Assembly: GCA_947460825.1 (NCBI GenBank)
Contig: CANHHA010000023.1
Location: 1-42,193 of the forward strand
Direction: 5' to 3'
From: Flavobacteriales bacterium
Lineage (GTDB): Bacteria; Bacteroidota; Bacteroidia; Flavobacteriales_D; Crocinitomicaceae
DNA: 42,193 bases
A program made the translations under genes and the position numbers. Position 1 is the stretch's first letter. Every line of letters begins with the position of its first letter. Of the stretch, positions 7,991 to 16,327 are shown piece by piece. The notes below the pieces were generated by a model. That model was not told where the DNA came from, ran no database searches, and worked only from the letters and a program-made list of their open reading frames with translations.

Positions 7991-8800
7991 ATGATTTGTT
8001 TAAATATCCCACATCTTTTACAGCGTCTTGCGCTTGTTTTTTTACTTTTTGCGATGGGACAAGCCGTTGCGCAACCTGTATTGGATTCTGTAAAACGGGG
8101 TAATAATCCACTAAATGGGCTTACCAAAGCTGGTCCGGGGGATATAAAAGAAGGAACGCCATTAATGCTTGACCCAACCATTACTCCGGTATATACTGAT
8201 AGCCTCAAATTAATAAATGCTTCCGATTTTATGGGTTTTATGATGGCTGGAGAATATATACCAGAACCCTACATTGATGTAAACAAAGCAGTTAAAGCCA
8301 TCGTAATGCGAAAAGCAACGAAGGAGGAAAAGGAACGAATGCAGATCATGCAGCAAGAGATGTCGCTTGAAAAAAACACGCTTCTTGGAATGCCTGCGAG
8401 TGAATTCATTGTAAAGGATATAAAAGGTAAAAAGGTCCAACTTTCAGCCTTGAATGGAAAAATTGTTGTCTTGAATTTTTGGTTTATCGAATGTAAACCC
8501 TGTGTGATGGAAATACCTGATTTAAATGAACTTTATTCTTCGTATCGCAAAGAGGACGTAGTCTTTATCGCACTCGCCACCAATGAAAAGAAACAACTTA
8601 AATCCTTTCTAAAAAAAACAGCATTCAATTACCGCATCATTCCAGATAGTCAAGCGACCGCTGCCTTGTATAACATTAAGGGATTTCCAACCAGCCTTAT
8701 TATTGACCAACAGGGTATAATTCAATATGTATCCCTGGGCATTGGCCCCAATAATAAAGAACGATTGGCCGAAGAAATAAACAAGTTGATCATAAAGTAA
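7991..8800 (+). CDS. TlpA-like thiol:disulfide oxidoreductase
   Basis: A 269-residue exported protein. Residues 1-28 form a signal peptide (RLALVFLLFAMGQAVAQ). Residues about 30-130 have no recognised domain. Residues about 135-269 are a thioredoxin/AhpC-TSA-like fold of the TlpA/ResA group: LGMPASEFIVKDIKGK, then VVLNFWFIECKPC with the redox pair Cys-Lys-Pro-Cys at about residues 168-171, then the cis-proline strand GFPTSLIIDQQG. Such proteins reduce or exchange disulfides in the periplasm, for example in cytochrome c maturation. The substrate is not shown by the context. One base separates its stop from the convergent GNAT gene. The several secreted proteins with paired cysteines in this window are conceivable clients, but that is speculation. 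Confidence 0.88.
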   Translation: MICLNIPHLLQRLALVFLLFAMGQAVAQPVLDSVKRGNNPLNGLTKAGPGDIKEGTPLMLDPTITPVYTDSLKLINASDFMGFMMAGEYIPEPYIDVNKAVKAIVMRKATKEEKERMQIMQQEMSLEKNTLLGMPASEFIVKDIKGKKVQLSALNGKIVVLNFWFIECKPCVMEIPDLNELYSSYRKEDVVFIALATNEKKQLKSFLKKTAFNYRIIPDSQATAALYNIKGFPTSLIIDQQGIIQYVSLGIGPNNKERLAEEINKLIIK

Positions 8801-8801
8801 A

Positions 8802-9335
8802 TCACCTATTAATCCGATAAATTCCTACCGGTTCATTATTCATCCAGGTAGTACGCGAATCCAAGGTTAATCCATTTTTCTCGGCCACTCTAATAGACGC
8901 ATAATTCTCGACATCTATAATGGAAATTACGTGATCGGTTTGATTCGAATTAAATGCGAGGTCTATGAAACACTTTGCCGCTTCAGTAGCATACCCTTGC
9001 CCCCAATAGGCTGGAAAAATATGGTATCCCACTTCAATCTCCTTTTGACCATCAACCTCTTGGAGCAAAAGTCCACAACAGCCAATAAACTCACCTGTTA
9101 CTCGACGCACTAATTTTTGTAGTCCATATCGATGTGCTGCATAGCGATCTAATTGTTTCTGAATCATATGTTCGGCTACAGCCTCGTTCGTAGGCAAACC
9201 CAAAGACTCAATAAATAAAAATCGGATGGCTTCCGGATTCGCAAAGAATTCAGACCACCCGTGCACATCATCTAAAGTTAAAAACGCAGTTTGCAACCGT
9301 TCGGTTTGCAACTGATCGGGGTAATGGTAGGACAT
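8802..9335 (-). CDS. GNAT-family N-acetyltransferase (RimJ/RimL-like)
   Basis: A 177-residue cytoplasmic enzyme. It opens with LQTERLQTAFLTLDD, the usual 'TERL.LR' start of the Acetyltransf_3 group, and carries the acetyl-CoA-binding motif A as GYHIFPAYWGQGYATEA (Q-x-x-G-x-A), followed by the ENYASIRVAEKNGL motif typical of RimJ/RimL-like enzymes. Length is normal. The family moves an acetyl group from acetyl-CoA to an amine such as a ribosomal protein N-terminus or small molecule; the acceptor cannot be read from sequence. The start is taken as the ATG at 9335, because an upstream in-frame TTG at 9344 lies inside a perfect -7 promoter element. The fasciclin gene upstream ends in its own terminator, so this is a separate transcript. 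Confidence 0.88.
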   Translation of the reverse strand: MSYHYPDQLQTERLQTAFLTLDDVHGWSEFFANPEAIRFLFIESLGLPTNEAVAEHMIQKQLDRYAAHRYGLQKLVRRVTGEFIGCCGLLLQEVDGQKEIEVGYHIFPAYWGQGYATEAAKCFIDLAFNSNQTDHVISIIDVENYASIRVAEKNGLTLDSRTTWMNNEPVGIYRINR

Positions 9336-9341
9336 AGTTGG

Positions 9342-9349
9342 CAAAGATA
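9342..9349 (-). promoter_or_regulatory. -7 promoter element TATCTTTG for the GNAT gene
   Basis: Read on the minus strand this is a perfect TAnnTTTG element, with six bases between it and the ATG at 9335. A T-rich stretch ending TTTTTTG lies 16 bases upstream as a possible -33 region; it is the T-run of the fasciclin terminator. The mRNA would be nearly leaderless. Confidence 0.55.
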
Positions 9350-9366
9350 ATTAACTACAGACAACC

Positions 9367-9394
9367 AAAAAAGCCACCCCGAAGGATGGCTTTT
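9367..9394 (-). terminator. Rho-independent terminator of the fasciclin gene
   Basis: On the minus strand: AAAAGCCATCC, a TTCG loop, GGGTGGCTTTTTT. The stem is eight pairs (one G-T) extended by A-T pairs, closed by the very stable C-UUCG-G tetraloop and followed by six T residues. It starts 22 bases after the fasciclin stop and ends before the GNAT promoter. Confidence 0.9.
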
Positions 9395-9415
9395 CAATAT
9401 ACAATGTCTACGTTC

Positions 9416-10966
9416 TTAGAACTTCACTAAGGTTTGTACACTTTGATTTCCATGTTGTGAAATGGTAACAAGGTACGTTCCGTTGCTTAACCCATTCAAA
9501 TCTAACGACGTGTTGTTATTCACGCGTTGGTTAAGGAAGGTTTTTCCTGTTAAATCACTTACGATTACTTCTGCATTGTCTACTCCATTGATAGTCACCA
9601 ATCCATTGCTTGGATTTGGGAACAACCCAAAAGAGAATGCATTGTTTTCATCAATCCCTAAGTAAGACTCTAAAATCACTTTGTCTAATACATGCACAAC
9701 GCCGTTTTCAGCAAGTACATCGGCTGTGGTCACATTTGCATCGTTGATTTTCACACCACCTGTTAAAGAAACAATCACGTCAGAACCTTCAAGGGTTGCA
9801 ACCGGACCTGCAGTTAATTGACTTGACAATACAGTACCATCTACTACGTGGTATAATAAAATGTCAGCCAAATTTGGTAATGCTAGGATGCCATTCAAAT
9901 TCGTATTCAAGGCTGTTGCCAAATCTGTGAAAGCCTGATTAGTTGGAGCAAATACGGTATATTCAGAAAACGGATCGGACAACACTGGAAGCAATTCTGC
10001 AGTAACTACCGCAGTAACCAAGGTAGAAAAGCCATTATCAATCGCTACATCAGCAACAGTTTCGATCGGTAAAACTACCGCATCCAACACATGAACCACA
10101 CCATTATCAGACGTAATATCTAACGTGATAACTTGCGCTTGGTTAACAAATACATCGCCTGCTACGGTTGCCGTTAACTTCAAGGTATTTAAGTTACTTA
10201 AAGGCTGAACAAGTGCTCCGTTAGTAACAGCGGATGAAGGAACTTCCGTTCCAAGTACGTGATACAATAAAATATCTGACAATTGCGGAAGGGCTAATAA
10301 CCCCGCAACTGTAGTTCCTAAATCATCAGCCAAATCTTGAAACGCTGCATTATTCGGAGCGAATACAGTAAGGTTAGCTAAAGGATTGGTTAAAGAAGGT
10401 AATAATTCTTCTTGAACTACCGCAGTTACTAAGGTAGAAAATCCGTTATCAATCGCGATATCCGCTACGGTTTCTACCGGCAACAATACGCCATTAAGAA
10501 CATGAACTACGCCGTTCGCTGTGGTTAAATCAACGGTGGTAACTTGCGCTTGGTTGATATACACATTTCCAGCAGCAGTAGCCGTAATTTTCAGGGTATT
10601 TGTTGGGCTTAAGGGTTGAACAATTGCCCCGTTAGTAACTGCCGCAGAAGGAACAGTAGTTCCCAACACGTGATACAACAAGATATCATCTAAATTTGGT
10701 AAGGCTAGTAAACCAGGAATCGTAGTTCCAAGTGAAGTAGCTAAATTTAAAAACGCTTGGTCATCCGGTGCAAAAACCGTTAAGGTAGCACTTGGATTTT
10801 GTAAGGCACCTACTAAACCTTCTTGAATCAAGGCGGTTTCAAGGTAGGTGTGATTTGGACTTGGGGCAATTACATTGTCAAACACGTTGGTTTGCGCATA
10901 ATTTACAGCGCTTAGGATAATCCCAGCACTGAATAACGACAGGGCGTAAAAAGTAACCTTTTTCAT
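9416..10966 (-). CDS. Secreted fasciclin-domain protein with three FAS1 domains and T9SS type A tail
   Basis: A 516-residue protein. Signal peptide is residues 1-25 (ending NYAQ). Three FAS1 domains follow at about residues 28-165, 166-300 and 301-433; each shows the H1 box (LTVFAPDDQAF, LTVFAPNNAAF, YTVFAPTNQAF), the central LLYHV motif and the H2 box NGVVHVL. Domains two and three both begin ETVAD-A-IDNGFSTLVTAVV and are very alike, indicating internal duplication. Residues about 440-516 form a T9SS type A sorting domain (LFPNPSNGLVTI, GTYLVTIS, TLVKF). FAS1 domains mediate cell-cell or matrix adhesion, so this is probably a surface adhesin. It has its own promoter and a strong terminator. 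A decayed copy of its 5' end is found at 12553-12820. Confidence 0.93.
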   Translation of the reverse strand: MKKVTFYALSLFSAGIILSAVNYAQTNVFDNVIAPSPNHTYLETALIQEGLVGALQNPSATLTVFAPDDQAFLNLATSLGTTIPGLLALPNLDDILLYHVLGTTVPSAAVTNGAIVQPLSPTNTLKITATAAGNVYINQAQVTTVDLTTANGVVHVLNGVLLPVETVADIAIDNGFSTLVTAVVQEELLPSLTNPLANLTVFAPNNAAFQDLADDLGTTVAGLLALPQLSDILLYHVLGTEVPSSAVTNGALVQPLSNLNTLKLTATVAGDVFVNQAQVITLDITSDNGVVHVLDAVVLPIETVADVAIDNGFSTLVTAVVTAELLPVLSDPFSEYTVFAPTNQAFTDLATALNTNLNGILALPNLADILLYHVVDGTVLSSQLTAGPVATLEGSDVIVSLTGGVKINDANVTTADVLAENGVVHVLDKVILESYLGIDENNAFSFGLFPNPSNGLVTINGVDNAEVIVSDLTGKTFLNQRVNNNTSLDLNGLSNGTYLVTISQHGNQSVQTLVKF

Positions 10967-10996
10967 TTTGTTTAGTTTTTAATTAGAATGTTTAAA

Positions 10997-11004
10997 CAAA
11001 ACTA
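10997..11004 (-). promoter_or_regulatory. -7 promoter element TAGTTTTG for the fasciclin gene
   Basis: On the minus strand TAGTTTTG matches TAnnTTTG fully and lies 30 bases before the ATG, leaving an A-rich untranslated leader (TAAAAACTAAACAAA). The decayed copy near 12810 has lost this element. Confidence 0.5.
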
Positions 11005-11104
11005 TTCTAGTTTGGTTCATAAGAATTTAGAAAAATTTAATTCTACCTCTAAAACATCATTAATCAAAACATAGCACAACGAAATTATAATACATGGCCC
11101 CGGA

Positions 11105-11245
11105 CTCCCTTTGATATTTCACCACACGGCTCAAAGCCCCTTTAACATTACGATCTTTATGATGAAACCTCTTTTGCCAATCATCTGCCGAAATCGCCCT
11201 CGCATTCGTAGAAAAATGTAAAAGTAATTCTAACGTATACAACAG
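11105..11245 (-). pseudogene. Decayed relic of the 3' end of a MORN-type gene
   Basis: One minus-strand frame reads FFYECEGDFGR, a stretch with several stops, then GFEPCGE. The intact gene at 12854-13432 reads FFYAWYGDFDQC ... GFEPCDE with the same spacing, one codon longer (102 against 99 bases between motifs). Nucleotide similarity continues through the interval between them. This is a degraded second copy of that gene's C-terminal coding region. A 74-codon frame at 11060-11284 (starting MLGHKKD) spans the relic in another frame and is probably fortuitous, though it cannot be fully excluded as a small gene. Confidence 0.65.
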
Positions 11246-11296
11246 AGATTTTTCTTCAATTACATCTTTCTTATGCCCTAACATGGGGTTAATTAG

Positions 11297-11304
11297 TACC
11301 TTTA
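11297..11304 (+). promoter_or_regulatory. -7-like element TACCTTTA for the nuclease gene
   Basis: Seven of eight bases match TAnnTTTG, four bases before the ATG at 11309. No clear -33 element. The spacing equals that of the TonB receptor promoter (TACCTTTG, also four bases before the ATG). Confidence 0.35.
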
Positions 11305-11308
11305 CCCC

Positions 11309-12550
11309 ATGAGGTGGTTATTGATTTTTATGGGGTTTTGTACGTCGATGATTGCGCAAACCCAGCTCGAGCAAAAAGAAGCGGAGTTAAAAAATCTAAA
11401 AGTGAAAATAGCTGCGATTTCGGCGGATATTGAACTGCTTAAATTAATTCAGTGTATGGAATCACTAGAGGTTCCAGGTTTTCCGGTCGCAAAAAAAAGT
11501 CTGGAAATTGTTAAACATTCCGGCTACGCTATTGGGTTCGATTGCGAAAACAAGATGCCCGCTTGGACATTCCACGTCGTCACCCCCGACATTACCTTCG
11601 GAAATGTGTCGAGAACCAATGATTTTCGTCCCGATACTTCCCTGTCCTGCGGTTCTTCGGACGAACGAGATTATTTTACGCGAGAACGACGGAAAGACAG
11701 TACAGAAATTTTTAAAGGCTTTGGTTTTGACCGTGGACATTTAGTTCCCTCTGCAGATTTTAAGTGGTCACCCATTGGTTTGAGTGAAACGTATTTTTAC
11801 AGCAACATGACCCCCCAAAGACCACAATTCAATCGTGAGTCATGGGCAGAAATTGAAGGATTGGTTCGTAAAATCGTGGACACTGAGAAAAAAACATTGT
11901 ATGTACTTACCGCTCCGATCATAACAGAATCGTTAAAAACGGTTGAAAACTCGATTCATCAAGTTAAAATCCCAGACTGGCACTACAAGGTGGTTGCTGA
12001 TTTATCCATGGAATCCCCGCGGGGAATGGCATTTCTGATGCCCAACCGAAAATGTGAAAATCGTCCCAGCGCATATGTGGTAAGTATCGACAGCATAGAA
12101 AAATTGACAGGTTTAGATTTTTTTCCAAATTTATCGGACAGTATGGAACTTAAAATTGAATCACGAGCCGATTTCAATGATTGGAGAACACAAACGAATT
12201 CAAACGATGTAGAACCCTTGAACGCCCTTGAACTACCGAAAGGATTCTTCAATACCGAACAGGCCCTTTCTAAGGTAGGCTCAACGTGTACGATTGTGGG
12301 AAAGGTTGTGAGTGCAAAGTTTTCTGCAAAATCTGAAGCTACTTTTCTAAACTTAGACCAATCCTTTCCTAAGCAAATCTTTTCTGTGATGATTTGGAAG
12401 GATGGACGTAAAAACTTTAGTTATAAACCCGAGGTTGATCTCTTCGGAAAATACATAACGGTTAAGGGAAGGGTTGAACTAGATAAAAACGGAGTCCCCG
12501 GTATTACTGTAGAACGGGAAGAACAAATTCAGTTTTTGGAAGAAGAGTAA
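11309..12550 (+). CDS. Secreted DNA/RNA non-specific endonuclease with C-terminal OB-like domain
   Basis: A 413-residue exported protein. Residues 1-17 form a signal peptide (MGFCTSMIAQ). Residues about 18-50 are a short coiled coil (LEQKEAELKNLKVKIAAIS). Residues about 65-285 form the NUC1/EndoG-type nuclease domain: the catalytic motif FGFDRGHLVPSAD (DRGH, histidine as general base) near residues 141-153 and the metal-binding asparagine in YFYSNMTPQRPQFNR. Residues about 305-410 look like an OB fold (CTIVGKVVSAK, EATFLNLDQSFP, ITVKGRVELDKNG), a likely nucleic-acid or protein-binding add-on. It lacks a T9SS sorting tail. Roles may be nucleotide scavenging or digestion of extracellular DNA. 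The gene is on the opposite strand to its neighbours and lies between two gene relics. Confidence 0.92.
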   Translation: MRWLLIFMGFCTSMIAQTQLEQKEAELKNLKVKIAAISADIELLKLIQCMESLEVPGFPVAKKSLEIVKHSGYAIGFDCENKMPAWTFHVVTPDITFGNVSRTNDFRPDTSLSCGSSDERDYFTRERRKDSTEIFKGFGFDRGHLVPSADFKWSPIGLSETYFYSNMTPQRPQFNRESWAEIEGLVRKIVDTEKKTLYVLTAPIITESLKTVENSIHQVKIPDWHYKVVADLSMESPRGMAFLMPNRKCENRPSAYVVSIDSIEKLTGLDFFPNLSDSMELKIESRADFNDWRTQTNSNDVEPLNALELPKGFFNTEQALSKVGSTCTIVGKVVSAKFSAKSEATFLNLDQSFPKQIFSVMIWKDGRKNFSYKPEVDLFGKYITVKGRVELDKNGVPGITVEREEQIQFLEEE

Positions 12551-12552
12551 AC

Positions 12553-12820
12553 AAGTCGCCAAATTTAAAAAACGCTTGGTCATCCGGTGCAAAAACCGTT
12601 AAGGTAGCACTTGGATTTTGTAAGGTCCCTACTAAACCCTCTTGAATCAAGGCGGCTTCGAGTCACGTGTGATTTAGACTTAGGGCAATTACATTGTAAA
12701 ACACGTTGGTTTGCGCATAATTTACCGTGCTTAGGATAATCCCAGCACTGAATAACGACGGGGAGTAAAAAGTAACTTTTTTCATGTTGTTTAGTTTTTA
12801 ATTAGAATGTTTAAATAAAG
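12553..12820 (-). pseudogene. Decayed copy of the 5' end of the fasciclin gene
   Basis: About 265 bases are collinear with 10745-11000 (fasciclin promoter leader, signal peptide and the first 80 or so codons), with about twenty substitutions and one inserted A by eye. The copied ATG is at 12785-12783 and the frame reads MKKVTFYSPSLFSAGIILS, then runs into a TGA at 12665-12663 (codon 41). The extra A in the run near 12564-12570 shifts the frame further. The copy begins three bases after the nuclease stop and is cut off there, so no FAS1 domain remains. It accounts for the 303-base gap between the nuclease and the next gene. Confidence 0.92.
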
Positions 12821-12853
12821 TGTACTTAAATAAGTTCACAACATGATAAAAAC

Positions 12854-13432
12854 CTATTTATTGTTGTCTCCAGTCTCATCACACGGTTCAAATCCCTTTT
12901 CATAGGTATACGATCCATGATCAGCATTACCCTTTACCACGCATTGATCGAAATCTCCATACCAGGCATAAAAAAACGGCCCATGGAGTAACCCATGTGC
13001 GTAGGTACTCATCCGCTCTAACACTCCATTTCTATTATATGCACGCTGTTCCCCATGCTGTTTGCCATGTTCGAAATGCAATTGAAGTAGGGGTTCACCA
13101 CTTGGCCTAAATTCTTCCAAGTCTTGTAATAATCCTTCCTTGAATTTATAGCGTCCGATCACGTGATTACTAGAATCATAATCTTCTGCAACACCGGTGA
13201 ACAAGGATTGGTCAAGAAAGGCGAATTCCTTAATGGAATCTCCGAAACTAATCGGCGTATAGAAATACGAATTACCGCAGAAAAATCCCCGAACCAGCAT
13301 AGCGGCTTGGTTGGATTCGTTGTCGATGAAATAACCGGAACCACAAGAATTTCGCACGGACTCAATATGAACAGGTTGTGCGAACAACCCGATGGTCCAA
13401 ATTAGCGCTAAATAAAGATAAACTGCCTTCAT
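12854..13432 (-). CDS. Exported MORN/YwqK-type repeat protein
   Basis: A 192-residue protein with a signal peptide (residues 1-18, IWTIGLFAQ). Residues about 95-165 contain MORN-variant units: VIGRYKFKEGLLQDLEEF, HFEHGKQHGEQRAYNRNG and STYAHGLLHGPFFYAWYG. Four cysteines (two near residues 30-53, two in the tail) could form disulfides in the periplasm. It shares its repeat type with the 744-residue protein at 5648-7882 but not its C-terminal domain. Function unknown. A decayed copy of its 3' end lies at 11105-11245, left of the nuclease gene. Confidence 0.68.
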   Translation of the reverse strand: MKAVYLYLALIWTIGLFAQPVHIESVRNSCGSGYFIDNESNQAAMLVRGFFCGNSYFYTPISFGDSIKEFAFLDQSLFTGVAEDYDSSNHVIGRYKFKEGLLQDLEEFRPSGEPLLQLHFEHGKQHGEQRAYNRNGVLERMSTYAHGLLHGPFFYAWYGDFDQCVVKGNADHGSYTYEKGFEPCDETGDNNK

Positions 13433-13478
13433 GATTTCTCAACGAAATTTGCTGCTGTTGTTACAGCCATATTCATTA

Positions 13479-13931
13479 CTAATCTCTTTTTGGTAAACCG
13501 CAAATCGCTTCTTTTGTACCATATGCAATAATTACGATACGGTTTCCTATTCCCCCTTCAAATTCATCGATCGCAACAGACATTAATGCCGGATTCATTA
13601 AGGTTTCATGCAGGGGTGCATGTCTTCGAATGATGTTTTTTAATTGCATTTCCTTCCAGACTTCAGGCGTCCAATATTGAAATCCGTAAATCTCAATATG
13701 AAAAACGTTTATGTTGAAGGAATCGGAAACCGCCTTGAAGTCGACAGACTTATAATTGATCTTTATTTTTGCAATGTAAGCAGCCGCTGCGTCTAAGTCT
13801 GGATGAGGACGAACAATGTTTGGAGTACCAACCGTATCCAATGCGCGATAAATGTCTTGTTTAAAACAAGGAAGGTACTGTGCCATAACCCCATTAGAAA
13901 GAACAAGTAACATCAAGGCGATTGTTTTCAT
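13479..13931 (-). CDS. Small secreted protein, possibly CAP/SCP-like
   Basis: A 150-residue protein with signal peptide MKTIALMLLVLSNGVMAQ. The segment IIRRHAPLHETLMNPALMSVAIDEFEGG, then NRIVIIAYG, recalls the end of CAP/SCP domains (SPxHxxxLMNPxFxxxGVG...), and an alpha-helical N-terminal half would fit, but the usual catalytic histidine/glutamate motifs are not all visible. It lies 37 bases after the TonB receptor and 46 bases before the MORN-type gene on the same strand, so the three could be co-transcribed. Function unknown. Confidence 0.6.
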   Translation of the reverse strand: MKTIALMLLVLSNGVMAQYLPCFKQDIYRALDTVGTPNIVRPHPDLDAAAAYIAKIKINYKSVDFKAVSDSFNINVFHIEIYGFQYWTPEVWKEMQLKNIIRRHAPLHETLMNPALMSVAIDEFEGGIGNRIVIIAYGTKEAICGLPKRD

Positions 13932-13968
13932 GTTAACCTAACGACACATTGAACTTCGGTTACAGGAA

Positions 13969-16323
13969 CTAAAACTCCATTTTTACATTCAGCACGGGCA
14001 TGATCCCAAACATATAAACGGTGCGGACCTTTTGCAGTATCGGGTCGTAATAATAACGGTTGATGTTTTGTTGGTTCGTAACGTTCTGAATTTCCGTGGA
14101 AAAAACCAAGGAGCTCTTTGTGTAGTTGAAGCGAAGGGAAGCAGAAGCATCCGTTCGAAAATAGGCGGGTAACCTCGAAGCAAAAGGTTGTGCATCCAAC
14201 AACACTTCTTTTCCTTGCAATTTTGATTGCACTTCATCGATGGGAGTGTATCGATTACCTCCTCGGTAAATGATGCGCAAATTCAAAGCGAAACTGTTTT
14301 TGGCCGCCTTGCCAAAATTCCACTCGTATCCTAGCATCGCATTGAGCATTAGGTTGGCATTAAAACGAGTACTGCGCCATTCGACTTGCGGCTTACGGTA
14401 TTCTGATTGAAAAAAAGAAGCAGTTAGCATGTAAAAATAACGGTCAGTAAAGGAACGATCGAGGGTGAATTCTACGCCGTAATTCCTCCCCTCTCCCAAA
14501 TTGATAAAACGGTTTTGATTGACTCCCGTACCAGCGTTCAACAAACTCATTTCCTTGGTTTTTGCCGTATCCACCGGTACCTTAAAAAGGTACTGAAAAT
14601 AAACCTCCGATTTAAGTTTGAGTTTGTTATTGAAGGATAATTCATGGCCAAGAACTGCATGAGCAGCACGCGTTAGTGCGAGGTTTCTATTCGGTTGAGA
14701 AACCGCTCCATTGGCATCTTGCACTTGGCTTAAATACCACGAAACGGGCTCGCACCGGCTGTGCAACCCTGATGAGGCATTTACCGCATGCTTGGTGGAA
14801 AACCTGTAAGTCATGCCGAGGCGCGGTTCTATCGTTTGTTGCTTATTCAACAGCCAATAACTATGATGCAGTCCACCAACCCATTCAAGTCCCGAGCGTG
14901 GCCGCCACTTACATTGCACGTAGGTTTGTAACAAACCCGTATTTCCCGCATCGTCAACAAACGTTCCTAAAGCATTGGTGGAAAGGTCGAGTCCTTCCGC
15001 TTTAAGCTGGTAAAAAAGCTGGCTATAATATCCCCCAACCCGAAGGCTCGAGGAGGCCGAAAGTTTCCTGTGGTAATATACGTGGCTGCGCAACGCTTGA
15101 TATTTCAACCCTTCGCGGTACGTTAGTTGGGGTTGGTAGGTAGCATCCAACGAATCCATCCGATAGCGGTGTTCCTCCTTGGTCCAAGCAAGCACCGTTC
15201 GAAGGTAACCTTGGTCCTCTCCAATCTTTACAGTATGGGTTAAGCCCGACACCCCGATAAATTGGTAGGATTCGTCTTCGAAGCGATCGGAACGTTGAAC
15301 CCATTTCGAGGAATCTTTTTCCGCATAATCGCCGGCAGTGGACAGTCCCCCAATACCGAATAAGGTAAAATTTCCACAGCGTTTGGTAGGAAAATTCAGG
15401 TGATAGCTGAGGTCTTGAAACTGAGGAACCATCGCATTTTCCACCACGGGTAAGCCGATGGCGTTCAAAAAAATGAGGGTACTGTAACGGTAATTGATGA
15501 GGTATGAACTTCGGCTTTTCTTGGAAAATGGACCTTCTAAAGAACTTTGCAACCCTAGGATCCCCAACTGCACTGAAATTTCCTTTTTATCGCTGTTTCC
15601 TTTGCGAAATCGAATATCAAAAACACCTGAAAGTGCGTTACCGAATTCCGAGGGAAAAGCCCCTGAATAAAAACTTGAATTCGCCAAAACCTGTCCGCTT
15701 AAAATACTAATACCACCTCCGGAGCCTCCTTCGCCGTTGCTGAAATGGTTCGGATTGGGAATTTCAATGCCCTCCACCCGCCATAATATCCCCCTCGATG
15801 AATTACCACGCACCACAATTTCATTGCTCGCGTCGTTGGTTGCATTAACCCCGGCCAAAGACAAGGCCATCCGTGCGGGATCGTTGAAACTGGCAGCAAA
15901 GCGTTGTGTTTCTTCGGTGCTGAAGTTCTTCACACTGTTTACCGCGGCATCGTTGGTGCTCGACTTTTTCTGGACGCTTACCTCCGACATGGTTCTTCGA
16001 TCGGTTTTTTCCTGAAGTTCTAGGTTAAGTTCTAACTCTTTTCCGGAGGATAACAGCAGATTGCTCAGGTTTATGGTTTCATAGCCAAGGCATGAAACAA
16101 ACAGGTTGATTCTACCTACTGGAATCTGTTCGAATCGAAAATACCCTAATGAATCGGTTGTAGCATGCTTGACGCCATCATTGGACTCCACTTGCACTTT
16201 AACCCCGAAAAGCGGTTTATTCAATCCACTTTCTGTAATTCTTCCTTTTACGGTTTGGGTAAAGTTCTGAGCTAAAAAGGAAAAACTCAATACGCAACAA
16301 AAGAATACCCATGACCATCGCAT
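13969..16323 (-). CDS. TonB-dependent receptor with carboxypeptidase-regulatory-like domain
   Basis: A 784-residue outer membrane protein. The start is taken as the ATG at 16323, giving signal peptide MRWSWVFFCCVLSFSFLAQ; the upstream GTG at 16350 is rejected because a perfect -7 element lies between. Residues about 25-105 form the CarboxypepD_reg-like domain (VKGRITESGLNKPLFGVKV, GYFRFEQIPVG). Residues about 130-245 form the plug (MALSLAGVNATNDASNEIVVRGN, WRVEGIEIPNPNHF, ILSGQVLANSSFYSGAFPSEFG). The rest is a 22-strand-type barrel ending in phenylalanine (VLNVKMEF). No SusD-like partner is adjacent, so it is not a typical polysaccharide-utilisation SusC; the transported substrate is unknown. 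Confidence 0.92.
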   Translation of the reverse strand: MRWSWVFFCCVLSFSFLAQNFTQTVKGRITESGLNKPLFGVKVQVESNDGVKHATTDSLGYFRFEQIPVGRINLFVSCLGYETINLSNLLLSSGKELELNLELQEKTDRRTMSEVSVQKKSSTNDAAVNSVKNFSTEETQRFAASFNDPARMALSLAGVNATNDASNEIVVRGNSSRGILWRVEGIEIPNPNHFSNGEGGSGGGISILSGQVLANSSFYSGAFPSEFGNALSGVFDIRFRKGNSDKKEISVQLGILGLQSSLEGPFSKKSRSSYLINYRYSTLIFLNAIGLPVVENAMVPQFQDLSYHLNFPTKRCGNFTLFGIGGLSTAGDYAEKDSSKWVQRSDRFEDESYQFIGVSGLTHTVKIGEDQGYLRTVLAWTKEEHRYRMDSLDATYQPQLTYREGLKYQALRSHVYYHRKLSASSSLRVGGYYSQLFYQLKAEGLDLSTNALGTFVDDAGNTGLLQTYVQCKWRPRSGLEWVGGLHHSYWLLNKQQTIEPRLGMTYRFSTKHAVNASSGLHSRCEPVSWYLSQVQDANGAVSQPNRNLALTRAAHAVLGHELSFNNKLKLKSEVYFQYLFKVPVDTAKTKEMSLLNAGTGVNQNRFINLGEGRNYGVEFTLDRSFTDRYFYMLTASFFQSEYRKPQVEWRSTRFNANLMLNAMLGYEWNFGKAAKNSFALNLRIIYRGGNRYTPIDEVQSKLQGKEVLLDAQPFASRLPAYFRTDASASLRFNYTKSSLVFSTEIQNVTNQQNINRYYYDPILQKVRTVYMFGIMPVLNVKMEF

Positions 16324-16327
16324 GGTG

